The notes beneath the pieces were generated by a model. It saw only the letters and a program-made list of their open reading frames with translations, did no database searches and was not told the DNA's origin. Made by a program: the position numbers and the translations under genes. This document shows, in pieces, positions 1 through 7,566 of a stretch of DNA of 41,524 bases; within the stretch, counting starts at the first letter, position 1, and every line of letters begins with the position of its first letter. This DNA comes from an uncultured Muribaculaceae bacterium (GTDB lineage Bacteria > Bacteroidota > Bacteroidia > Bacteroidales > Muribaculaceae): NCBI GenBank assembly GCA_905209725.1, contig CAJLTZ010000009.1, positions 1 through 41,524 of the forward strand. Reading direction: 5' to 3'.

Positions 1-5
1 ATATG

Positions 6-53
6 AGGCACATCTGCGACCCCTGCGTTAACATTTTTTGTGGGATGGGGTCT
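6..53 (+). repeat. left arm of a 48-bp terminal inverted repeat
   Basis: These 48 bases are the exact reverse complement of 41474-41521 at the other end of the window. The arm lies about 35 bases beyond the stop codon of the minus-strand CotH gene. It contains a short inner inverted pair, GACCCC at 18-23 and GGGGTC at 47-52. Identical sequence at both ends in opposite orientation is what a contig looks like when assembly stops at a repeated element such as an insertion sequence end. Which element it belongs to cannot be told from 48 bases. Confidence 0.9.
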
Positions 54-87
54 TACTGTCCGGGAGGAGTGTCCTCGAATTCCTTCG

Positions 88-1857
88 TTATCTCGCGATG
101 GATTTGGTGACTTTGCCGCCTTGGCGGATGATGTAAAGCACTCCCTTTTCGGGATGCGACACCGGCATTCCCTGCAAGTTGAAATACTCGGGGGCTTCAT
201 TTGATACTTCCTCGGCGGGGAGGATGCCTATTGCTGAGGTGTGACTTACCGTCAACGTCTTATTGCTCCAGTCGAAGAGCAACCTAACATCCTTCACCTC
301 TCCATCCTTCATCATCATGTTGGCTCCGGGATTCACAAGCGTATAGGTTTTGTCAAGTTCGAACGCCTCGCCGTTGTAACCGTAATCCACATTGCCTACA
401 CCCCATTCCGGACCGGCAAGTTTGAATTCATCACTCAACACGTCGAGTTTAAGTTCATATATGCCATCGCCAATCTTAGTAAACTTAGTGACCTCGGGAG
501 CGTCCCAGTTAGTCATCTTTCCTCGCAGATAGATGTCGGTGGAGGGTTCGGTCACGGGAAGAGTGTAACCCTCAACACCGAGTTTATATCCAAAACTCTG
601 GATTGACTCCGCAAGTTGCTTCTGCACGGATTCCAGCGGTGTCTGCATATCGGCGTTTCCGTAGCCGTCGCTCTGCCAGCGCTCGGCATCGCACTTCGCC
701 GCCTCGGCTATGCGGGCAGCAAATGCGTTCTGATAGTCGTAGAGGCGCTTGAAACCCTCCTTATCCATTTCCGTGAATATCCGCTTCACTTCATTGCGGA
801 ATGCCTCACAGTTCCACATATTTTCTATCCAGTGCTGCACATAATGGCTATCCCAGATCCACTTCGTCTGGTCGCGCGATTCCTGGAATGCTGAACCGAA
901 ATCCCACACCGGACCGAAGTGCCATTTCTCCGAGGCACCCTTATCCTTCGAAAGATAGCAGGAACCGTGGTAGGATTCATAATTATTCATTATCTGGTTT
1001 ACCACAAAGAATCTTGCGGCATCTGTCAGGTCAATCTTATCGAGCCAGGCACCCTTCGCGTTGTCATCGGCATAGATAAGACGGTCGATCTCATCAATCT
1101 CCTTTATCAACCAGTTGCGATGGGCGTCGGTCACATAGTCTTCAGGCGACTTGTGGGTGACGTAAAGCGTGGCGCCCTCCTGCTGACGCGAGGGAACCTC
1201 GACCTGACATTCATCGATGGTATTGTCGATTTCCACGAGCCAGGGGCCTGTGTAATCCTCGTCAGTAAATGGATAATCTGCAACCGTCTTGCCAGGGTTG
1301 GCGGCGAGCCAGTCCTCCACAGCATCGTCAGGATTTGAGAGATTGACGCGCTTCTTGTCCATGCGGATTGTCTCTGTGAGGAAATAAAGGCCGATGTAGT
1401 CGCCGTTGAGAATCACCTCACAGGGCTGGTCGGCAGGTGTCCAGGGAAGTCCGGCCATGCGGCTCACCTCAAAACCCGTGAGATTACGCATAAAGGCATG
1501 GTTGTCGTCGGCATGGGCGAGGAGGGCGAAGTGCTTGCTCGATTCCATACCGAGTAATGCAGCCTTTGTGTCCAGTTTCAGACGATAGGGCTTTTTGTTG
1601 AAGGCTGCCCAGGTGTAGTTGCCACGGCCCTTGATTTTGAGCGGGAGGGGCTCCTGCGCCGAACCGATGGATTCCACCCCTCCCACGCCTTTGGAGTCGA
1701 TATAATAGGTGGCGGAAACATAGTTTTCCTTTGAGTCGATGGCCTGATGGTTTTTGGTTTCAATCACCATCACAGGGAGTTTGCCGGAAGGGGCAGCGGC
1801 GTGCAGGGCAATGCCGCACAGCACTGCTGCGAGAAATGCGAAACAGAGTCTTTTCAT
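88..1857 (-). CDS. secreted CotH kinase-family protein
   Basis: The product is 589 residues and begins with a clear signal peptide (hydrophobic residues 4-18, AHAAA-like cleavage region near 20). The central part matches the CotH family: KGRGN near residue 76, then FMRNL, NGDYIGLYFLTETIR and PVWDFGSAF, which carry the conserved kinase-like acidic and arginine residues. CotH proteins are atypical kinases known from spore coats and also common as secreted proteins in Bacteroidetes, where substrates are mostly unknown. After about residue 435 a separate module follows (YLRGKMTNWD onward) that resembles the beta-sandwich starch or outer-membrane binding domains of this phylum. The last 35 residues carry a YFNLQGMPV...GVLYI tail common on secreted Bacteroidales proteins. 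It has its own promoter. The family call is firm; the function is not known. Confidence 0.85.
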   Translation of the reverse strand: MKRLCFAFLAAVLCGIALHAAAPSGKLPVMVIETKNHQAIDSKENYVSATYYIDSKGVGGVESIGSAQEPLPLKIKGRGNYTWAAFNKKPYRLKLDTKAALLGMESSKHFALLAHADDNHAFMRNLTGFEVSRMAGLPWTPADQPCEVILNGDYIGLYFLTETIRMDKKRVNLSNPDDAVEDWLAANPGKTVADYPFTDEDYTGPWLVEIDNTIDECQVEVPSRQQEGATLYVTHKSPEDYVTDAHRNWLIKEIDEIDRLIYADDNAKGAWLDKIDLTDAARFFVVNQIMNNYESYHGSCYLSKDKGASEKWHFGPVWDFGSAFQESRDQTKWIWDSHYVQHWIENMWNCEAFRNEVKRIFTEMDKEGFKRLYDYQNAFAARIAEAAKCDAERWQSDGYGNADMQTPLESVQKQLAESIQSFGYKLGVEGYTLPVTEPSTDIYLRGKMTNWDAPEVTKFTKIGDGIYELKLDVLSDEFKLAGPEWGVGNVDYGYNGEAFELDKTYTLVNPGANMMMKDGEVKDVRLLFDWSNKTLTVSHTSAIGILPAEEVSNEAPEYFNLQGMPVSHPEKGVLYIIRQGGKVTKSIAR

Positions 1858-1887
1858 GTTTTGTGTTAACAGGGTTAATCAGTTTTG

Positions 1888-1919
1888 CAAAGTTAATAAA
1901 AATGGGATACTTATGCAAA
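1888..1919 (-). promoter_or_regulatory. Bacteroidota-type promoter of the CotH gene
   Basis: On the minus strand TTTG (1919-1916) is followed after 20 bases by TAACTTTG (1895-1888). This matches the primary sigma factor consensus of Bacteroidetes (TTTG and TAnnTTTG). The start codon lies about 30 bases downstream. Confidence 0.75.
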
Positions 1920-1922
1920 TAT

Positions 1923-1957
1923 GGTATAGGGCAGTCGCTTCGCGACTGCCCTATACC
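1923..1957. terminator. perfect 16-bp hairpin between the C69 and CotH genes
   Basis: The arms 1923-1938 and 1942-1957 are exact reverse complements with a three-base loop (TTC). Transcription from prs and the C69 gene would run into it on the minus strand before the CotH promoter, so a terminator or transcript-end hairpin is likely. No strong T run follows on either strand, so a REP-like palindrome is the alternative. Confidence 0.6.
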
Positions 1958-1961
1958 TATA

Positions 1962-2062
1962 AAGTTGTCTAAACTAATTTACGTAAACTAAACAATCAGA
2001 AGATGTGTAAACTTTATGGCAATCTTCATTAATCTTACCATAAAAATTAGTTTAGACAACTT
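1962..2062. mobile_element. 101-bp MITE-like element with 19-bp inverted repeats and a 5-bp target duplication
   Basis: The ends 1962-1980 and 2044-2062 are perfect 19-base inverted repeats (starting AAGTTGTCTAAAC). Directly outside them the five bases CTATA occur on both sides (1957-1961 and 2063-2067), as expected for a target-site duplication made on insertion. The 63-base interior has no coding capacity but holds further short complementary segments (TTTATGG near 2015 with CCATAAA near 2040). This is the structure of a miniature inverted-repeat transposable element moved in trans by a full insertion sequence elsewhere. The insertion abuts the 16-bp hairpin at 1923-1957. The family of the parent element is not identified. 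Confidence 0.75.
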
Positions 2063-2086
2063 CTATAATTCAAAATTCAAAATTAA

Positions 2087-3694
2087 TCAAAATCCTTTCC
2101 AGTTGTCTTTCCAGTTGCGGTTGCCGAGTTCGTCCCAGCGGCTTACTGCAGCACCGAAGAAATCGCGGGTGTAGTCGGTGAGCAATGCTGCGGCATCCTC
2201 TTCCTTACCCTCCTCTTTCAACTTTGCATATCTCTGCTCCAGCGAGGGAAGCTCGTCAAGACCTTTACGCAGGAAATGGTCGCGGGCCGGTTCCATGCTT
2301 TTACGGCTTATTCCCCAGCGCACTGTGGCCAGGCGGTTGGGACTGCGGAAATGCCAGAGGGCCGAGTCATCGCGCTTGCGATGCTGTCCGCACACTGACA
2401 GAAGGTCCGGGAGTTCGGTGGTGCCGGCAAAGACAGGGAAACGCGGCGACTGACCGGGATTGTCAAGCGCTATCCATGCCACTCCACCTACTGCGTCGGG
2501 CAACCAGTCGCGACACTGGATAATAGTGGAATAGGCACACCAGCTGACACTTACCGTGCGGATATTATGCATCAATGTGTCGCCCATAGCCTCATATACA
2601 GCAATCTCATCTGGTCGCATCCAGGGATTCGCGCGGTCGCTCACTACGCTGTCAGGCACCTCGACCCCATCATCTTTCTTCTTTTTCGGATTCTTCACAA
2701 GAAGACGGCCACTGAGATTCTTGTCGGTGCCTTCATAATATGATGCAAGCAAACGCGACACATCCTCTACCGACACTTTCTTGTCGGGCTTGACACTAAG
2801 AGGCAATTCAGTAAGCGTGTCGGTCAAACAGGCGCTCGGCGCTAACTGCTGCATGATATAGAGTTCGCGGACGCTATAGTTTTTCGGTTCGTTAAAATAA
2901 TTTCCTCCGCTATATGCTTTCCAGAAGGAGAATTCCTCCTTGCCGTCCCAGAGCCCGAGTTTTTTTGCCACACTATATACATTATCTGAAGCCATAAAAT
3001 TATCGGGGTCGTTGAGATCAATCTTACCGATGCGGCTAATGTTGGCGGATACGGCAATCTCTCCGTCGGGGATACGGGCAGCAGCCCATACTCCGCCCTT
3101 CTTTTTCTTACCCTCACCGAGCACCTCGAAGATCCAAACCTCTTTGGGATCGGCAATCGTAAGACATTCGCCGGAATCTCCATAGCCATATTTCTTGATG
3201 AGGTCGCCCATCAGTCGTATTGCCTCCCGTGCAGTGGAGCATCTCTCAAGAGCGATGCGCTGTAGTTCCTCGATCATAAACATCCCTTCGGGATTGCAAA
3301 GGGTGTCACGTCCGGTGAATGTGGTCTCGCCGATGGCGAGCTGGCGCTCATTGAGACAGGGATAGGCTGTGTCGAGATAGCGGTAAGTGTGACGTGCCTG
3401 CGGTATCTTTCCCTTCTCCTTGACGCCGTCCATGCTTTCGGGATACTCTGTATGCATGCGTCCCTCATAGACCGACATCACGGTGTCGCGCGGGTAGTCC
3501 TTGGGGGCTACGGACTGCATCCATGTTCTATACCAGGAGTCGCAGGTGTGGCTGGTGATTACGGAGCCGTCGGCGGAGGCTCCCTTGCTTATCATAATGC
3601 TTGTGCAGGCCTCCTTCTCGAGGTCGCGGGAATTGCAGAGGAGTGCGGTGGCCGCGACGAGGATGGTGAAAAGAGTAAGTCTGAGTGTTTTCAT
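2087..3694 (-). CDS. secreted C69-family dipeptidase
   Basis: This is a peptidase of family C69 (PepD-like), an N-terminal nucleophile hydrolase that cleaves dipeptides. The ATG at 3694 is chosen because it gives a standard signal peptide (MKTLRLTLFTILVAAT) directly ahead of the mature segment; a GTG at 3730 would add twelve residues that spoil it. From this start the protein is 535 residues. The nucleophile is Cys30 in EACTSIMISKG, followed by ASADGSVITSHTCDS, the family's characteristic N-terminal block. The signal peptide puts it in the periplasm or envelope, fitting breakdown of imported peptides. It lies about 95 bases downstream of prs on the same strand with a hairpin between them and no recognisable promoter of its own, so read-through from prs is likely. 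Confidence 0.88.
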   Translation of the reverse strand: MKTLRLTLFTILVAATALLCNSRDLEKEACTSIMISKGASADGSVITSHTCDSWYRTWMQSVAPKDYPRDTVMSVYEGRMHTEYPESMDGVKEKGKIPQARHTYRYLDTAYPCLNERQLAIGETTFTGRDTLCNPEGMFMIEELQRIALERCSTAREAIRLMGDLIKKYGYGDSGECLTIADPKEVWIFEVLGEGKKKKGGVWAAARIPDGEIAVSANISRIGKIDLNDPDNFMASDNVYSVAKKLGLWDGKEEFSFWKAYSGGNYFNEPKNYSVRELYIMQQLAPSACLTDTLTELPLSVKPDKKVSVEDVSRLLASYYEGTDKNLSGRLLVKNPKKKKDDGVEVPDSVVSDRANPWMRPDEIAVYEAMGDTLMHNIRTVSVSWCAYSTIIQCRDWLPDAVGGVAWIALDNPGQSPRFPVFAGTTELPDLLSVCGQHRKRDDSALWHFRSPNRLATVRWGISRKSMEPARDHFLRKGLDELPSLEQRYAKLKEEGKEEDAAALLTDYTRDFFGAAVSRWDELGNRNWKDNWKGF

Positions 3695-3717
3695 GATGAT
3701 TTGTATTATATTGTCAA

Positions 3718-3757
3718 CCGCGCACAACACATCGCTATCGCTTTGTGTCGCACGCGG
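3718..3757 (-). other. 14-bp stem-loop in the leader of the C69 gene
   Basis: Bases 3718-3731 pair with 3744-3757 over 14 positions, 11 of them Watson-Crick and three G-T wobbles, with a 12-base loop. It sits between the prs stop and the C69 start. There is no T run after it on the minus strand, so it is not a classic terminator; a processing or stability hairpin between the two cistrons fits better. Confidence 0.5.
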
Positions 3758-3788
3758 TCAATTGATTTATATTCTCTCCGCGATTCTT

Positions 3789-4733
3789 TTATTTGAAGAG
3801 GTACTGCGAGGAGATGCTCTGGTTGTTGTGGATGCGGCGGATGGTGTCGGCGAAGAGCTTAGCCACGGGCAGCACAGTTGCCTTGGAGCAGTCCTTTCCG
3901 TATGGAATCGAGTCGGTGAAGATGATTTCGGAGAGACCGGATTCGCTTACGCGCTCTGTGGCGGGGTCGCTCATCACAGGATGGCTGCAGAGCGCACGTA
4001 CGGATTTCGCACCGAACGAGAGCAGAAGATCGGCAGCCTTGGTGATTGTGCCGGCTGTGTCCACGATGTCGTCGATAAGGATGACGTTCTTGTCTTTTAC
4101 GTCACCGATCACTGTCATCGCTGCCACAACGTTGGCCTTAGCACGCTGCTTGTGGCAGAGCACGAGGGGCACGTCGAAATATTTCGCGTATGAATTGGCA
4201 CGCTTGGCGCCGCCTACATCGGGCGATGCTATGCACATCTCCTTGAGATGGAGGCTCTCGATGTAAGGAATAAAGATGGATGATGCATAGAGATGATCTA
4301 CAGGCACATTGAAGAAACCCTGGATCTGGTCGGCATGAAGGTCCATCGTGATGAGACGGTTGATTCCTGCTACGCTGAGGAGGTCTGCCACGAGCTTGGC
4401 TGCAATCGAAACGCGCGGTTTGTCCTTGCGGTCCTGACGTGCCCAGCCGAAATAGGGCACCACAGCGATGATTGATTCCGCAGAAGCGCGCTTGGCGGCG
4501 TCAACCATGAGCAGAAGCTCCATCAGATTGTCGCTCGTGGGGAATGTAGACTGCACGAGATAAACCTGTGCGCCACGGATGGATTCCTCAAATCCGACTT
4601 CAAATTCACCGTCGGCAAAACGCTCTGTGTTCATTTTGCCAAGTTCGATGCCGAGTTCCTTGCAGATACTCTCTCCAAGATATCTGGAAGAGGTGCCGGC
4701 AAAGACTTTAATCGGCGGAAGAGTGTTACTCAT
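3789..4733 (-). CDS. prs: ribose-phosphate pyrophosphokinase (PRPP synthetase)
   Basis: The enzyme makes phosphoribosyl pyrophosphate from ribose 5-phosphate and ATP, the precursor for purines, pyrimidines, NAD, histidine and tryptophan. At 314 residues it has the normal class I length. Diagnostic motifs are FADGEFEV (39-46), VVPYFGWARQDRKDKPR (91-107, with the ATP-binding arginine and histidine-loop region), DLHADQIQGFF (131-141) and the PRPP-binding loop LIDDIVDTAGT (219-229). It is cytoplasmic. The upstream gap carries a promoter-like TAATTTTG. The amylase gene lies immediately upstream on the same strand, and the C69 dipeptidase follows. Confidence 0.97.
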   Translation of the reverse strand: MSNTLPPIKVFAGTSSRYLGESICKELGIELGKMNTERFADGEFEVGFEESIRGAQVYLVQSTFPTSDNLMELLLMVDAAKRASAESIIAVVPYFGWARQDRKDKPRVSIAAKLVADLLSVAGINRLITMDLHADQIQGFFNVPVDHLYASSIFIPYIESLHLKEMCIASPDVGGAKRANSYAKYFDVPLVLCHKQRAKANVVAAMTVIGDVKDKNVILIDDIVDTAGTITKAADLLLSFGAKSVRALCSHPVMSDPATERVSESGLSEIIFTDSIPYGKDCSKATVLPVAKLFADTIRRIHNNQSISSQYLFK

Positions 4734-4787
4734 TGCGTATATATTGTTAGGTTAGAGTTCGATCTCTACTTTATTTCTTTCTGCTTA

Positions 4788-4795
4788 CAAAATTA
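4788..4795 (-). promoter_or_regulatory. putative -7 box of the prs promoter
   Basis: On the minus strand the sequence TAATTTTG matches TAnnTTTG, about 55 bases before the prs start. A good TTTG at -33 is not present, so the assignment is tentative. Confidence 0.45.
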
Positions 4796-4816
4796 TGAAA
4801 AATTTTAAAACCTTTC

Positions 4817-6529
4817 TTACTCTGCAGACGCTTTTTTTGTGTTAAATTTTTGCAAGGGGAGTATAAGGGCACCGTAGGCGCCTACCTCGAGGCTTACAGG
4901 CATACCCCTTTTCACACTGAAATCTACCTCTTTGTCCCATAAAAGATCCTTCTTCGACAACTTACCCTCGGCGATTCCGGCCATATCGAAAGCGAGGTCT
5001 GGGATGTTGAGGCTTACAGATGCGGCCATTGCATCGAAATTTACCACAAAGAGAAGAATCTCTTCATCCGTGTATCTCAGGAAGGCAAACTGACGGTGGG
5101 GATTGAATCCGGGCTGGCGCAGATTGACATACATCAGGTCGAAGAATGCTCCTTCGCGGATTGCGGCCTGCTCGTTGCAGAGACGCAAGGCGCGGCGGTA
5201 GAGATTGCGCAGCCATTTCTCGTGAGCCGTGAGACGGCGCACATTACACTGACCTCCATTCCACCAGCGGCGCATCGTGTCGTAGCTCCAATAGTCGAAG
5301 ATGGTGGTGCGGTTGTTGTCGCCCGCAAAGCCCTCATTGTCATGTGCCATCTCGCCGAGTTCCTGCCCGTAATATATCATGAAGGGCCCCTTCGACATCA
5401 TGGCACCGGTGACAAGGAAGGGGGTCACCTTCGAGGGGTCGTCGGCAAACTCGCGGGATGCAAACCTCACCTCATCGTGATTCTCAAGGAAATTCAGCAT
5501 CGAGTCGCCGATGCCGTCAACACGCTGCCAGCAGCTTGACAACTGAGCCGCACTGTGATTGTAACGCTCCAAGGCCACAAGGGTGTCATAGAGGTTCACC
5601 TTGTCGTAGAGGTAATCGAAACCACAATAATCAAGGAATGTGCGATATAAATTCACGTCATAGATCTCACCGATGAATATCAGGTCGGGAAAATCGCGTT
5701 TCACCTGCGGGATGGCCCAATGCCAGAACTCCTTCGGCACCATGAACACCATATCGCAGCGGAATCCGTCTACACCCTTTGAGGCCCAGAAGCGAAGGAT
5801 ATGCAGCATCTTGAGCCAGGTGTCGGGCACAGGGTCGAAATGCGTGGTGTGGTCGCCCGGATCATAGCCGTAATTGAGCTTTACGGTCTCATACCAGTCG
5901 TTTCTGCCGCAGAATGCAGAGAAGCAGTCGTTGCCTGTGGCTTTGGCAGGGAATTCCACGTATGGACGTGGCCCTTCTGCCGAGAGGCTGAAATCTGGGC
6001 AGAACTGCTGATTGGTGATATAATAATAATTATTTGAGGGTGCGAAAAATTTTGTGATGTCATCATCCGCTCCGAAATCCTTTATGCCGATTGGCGCCGA
6101 ATCGGAATGATACACACGCGCTGTATGGTTGGGCACAAAATCGATAATCACCTTCAACCCGCCCTTATGGATTCTCTCCACGCAGGCCTCGAACTCCGCC
6201 ATTCTGCGGGGCACATCCACTGCAAGAGCAGGCGACACATCATAGTAATCCTTGAGGGCATAAGGGCTTCCGGCCTCCCCTTTAACCACATTGGGATTGT
6301 CGGCCGGTATGGCGCCATCGAGGAAAGATGTCTTTGTGGCCATCTCAATCACGCCTGTGAGCCAAAGGCAAGTCACACCGAGGTCGGCCAGGCTCTTTAT
6401 ATAACGCGGAGTGATATCGTTCAATTTTCCGGAGCCATTCTCTTCGAATGTGCCCCAGGGGCGCGGATTCTCACAAGCGTTGGTATGGATTCGCGGGAAT
6501 GTCTGATATATGATAAGTTTCTCTTTCAT
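4817..6529 (-). CDS. cytoplasmic GH13 alpha-amylase family enzyme
   Basis: The protein (570 residues) is a glycoside hydrolase family 13 member. It shows conserved region I DFVPNH (130-135), region II GFRCD with the nucleophile Asp259, region III IGEIY with the acid/base Glu288, and region IV NHDE with the stabiliser Asp352. There is no signal peptide, so it acts inside the cell, probably on maltodextrins or stored glycogen rather than on external starch. The last 90 residues form the usual beta-sandwich C domain. Substrate and exact activity (amylase, neopullulanase, transferase) cannot be fixed from sequence. It lies between the patatin gene and prs, all minus strand. Confidence 0.9.
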   Translation of the reverse strand: MKEKLIIYQTFPRIHTNACENPRPWGTFEENGSGKLNDITPRYIKSLADLGVTCLWLTGVIEMATKTSFLDGAIPADNPNVVKGEAGSPYALKDYYDVSPALAVDVPRRMAEFEACVERIHKGGLKVIIDFVPNHTARVYHSDSAPIGIKDFGADDDITKFFAPSNNYYYITNQQFCPDFSLSAEGPRPYVEFPAKATGNDCFSAFCGRNDWYETVKLNYGYDPGDHTTHFDPVPDTWLKMLHILRFWASKGVDGFRCDMVFMVPKEFWHWAIPQVKRDFPDLIFIGEIYDVNLYRTFLDYCGFDYLYDKVNLYDTLVALERYNHSAAQLSSCWQRVDGIGDSMLNFLENHDEVRFASREFADDPSKVTPFLVTGAMMSKGPFMIYYGQELGEMAHDNEGFAGDNNRTTIFDYWSYDTMRRWWNGGQCNVRRLTAHEKWLRNLYRRALRLCNEQAAIREGAFFDLMYVNLRQPGFNPHRQFAFLRYTDEEILLFVVNFDAMAASVSLNIPDLAFDMAGIAEGKLSKKDLLWDKEVDFSVKRGMPVSLEVGAYGALILPLQKFNTKKASAE

Positions 6530-6614
6530 TCTGATAAAATTGTATTATTATTTAATCCTCAATCTTCGTTTTGGATTTTTGATTTTACTTTTGAATTATT
6601 GGCGAACAGCCTCC

Positions 6615-6629
6615 CCGGCCCTGGGCCGG
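6615..6629. repeat. short GC-rich palindrome
   Basis: CCGGCCC and GGGCCGG flank a single T, a near-perfect palindrome in an otherwise AT-rich gap between the patatin and amylase genes. It could form a small stem in the transcript. No function can be assigned. Confidence 0.4.
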
Positions 6630-6670
6630 CGACACGCAATCTTCGATGTCTCAGAAATGCGATTCAATCG

Positions 6671-6726
6671 TCAATCATCAATTATCAATCATCAATTATC
6701 AATCATCAATTATCAATCATCAATTA
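6671..6726. repeat. tandem repeat, four copies of a 14-bp unit
   Basis: The unit TCAATCATCAATTA occurs four times without a mismatch, and the last copy ends inside the patatin stop codon at 6724-6726. Because 14 is not a multiple of three and the array is in a gap, it is not coding. Near-identical single units occur in two other gaps (17591-17608 and 19878-19891), so this is a dispersed AT-rich motif locally amplified by slippage. Confidence 0.9.
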
Positions 6727-7554
6727 TTGGTTGCCTGTAAATTTTGAAAGGTCGAGAGTGCTGAGGAGCTGACAGGCTGAATCATAACCCTGCATTATGC
6801 ACTTGTCGATGCTGCTCAGGTCGAAAGTCTTAGTGTGCTGCACATCGCGCGGCGTGATAAGATAGTCGCAGAGTTTGATATCCTGAAGCACATTGGCCTT
6901 TATCGCCAGAGAAAAGGTACGCATCGCAATGTCGAGTATGGAACTCTTATAGCGATATGAGCGGTCGAGCGGCGAGCAGTTGCAGCCTATCAGGGTCTTG
7001 CAATAGTCGCGGATAGCCCAAGCCGGAAGATTGTGGAGCACACCGCCATCCACATAATGGTCGCCATTAATCAATACGGGTTTGAAAACGATGGGTATAC
7101 TGCAAGATGCCACCACGCGGGGAACAATCTCCCCTTTCCCCCAGGCCACCTGCGTGCCGCGGTTCATGTTTGTGGCACACACCACAGTGGGTATCCTCAA
7201 TTCCTCAAGATTCTTTACAGGAAGCCAGCTTTCGAGAAGTTTGGCAAACTTATTGAGACGGAAAATGCCATCCTTGGGCACTGACCAGTCGCGGAAATTA
7301 TTGAATTTCGACGACTCTTTGAAGCATTCGGCCATCTCGCGGGGAGAAAGACCGGCGCCATAAAGCACGGCGGCAATCGAGCCGGCCGACACGCCGGCAA
7401 GCACCGTGGGCCGGATGCCGAATTCATCCAGCGCCATCATTATGCCAATGTGGCTGAATCCCCTCGCACCACCGCCACTGAAGGCAACCCCTAAGGAGCC
7501 GCTGTGACGGAAACCGATTCTTTCAAATATCCCTTCTATATTTATCAATGCCAT
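6724..7554 (-). CDS. patatin-like phospholipase
   Basis: A 276-residue patatin-family lipid acyl hydrolase. The oxyanion-hole motif SGGGARG is at 26-32, the nucleophile elbow GVSAGS has Ser56, and the catalytic aspartate is Asp169 in YVDGG. These form the Ser-Asp dyad of the family. There is no signal peptide, so it acts in the cytoplasm or at the inner membrane face. The length fits the short single-domain RssA-type subgroup rather than the PlpD type with an outer-membrane barrel. It starts only 12 bases after the stop of the TamB-like gene and is probably co-transcribed with it, which suggests a role in envelope lipid handling. That last point is inference from position. Confidence 0.92.
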   Translation of the reverse strand: MALINIEGIFERIGFRHSGSLGVAFSGGGARGFSHIGIMMALDEFGIRPTVLAGVSAGSIAAVLYGAGLSPREMAECFKESSKFNNFRDWSVPKDGIFRLNKFAKLLESWLPVKNLEELRIPTVVCATNMNRGTQVAWGKGEIVPRVVASCSIPIVFKPVLINGDHYVDGGVLHNLPAWAIRDYCKTLIGCNCSPLDRSYRYKSSILDIAMRTFSLAIKANVLQDIKLCDYLITPRDVQHTKTFDLSSIDKCIMQGYDSACQLLSTLDLSKFTGNQ

Positions 7555-7566
7555 AATTTTCGTAAA

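Noticed and set aside
6671..6726. CRISPR array
   Set aside because: The units are 14 bases, directly adjacent and without spacers, and there are no cas genes. It is a simple tandem repeat.
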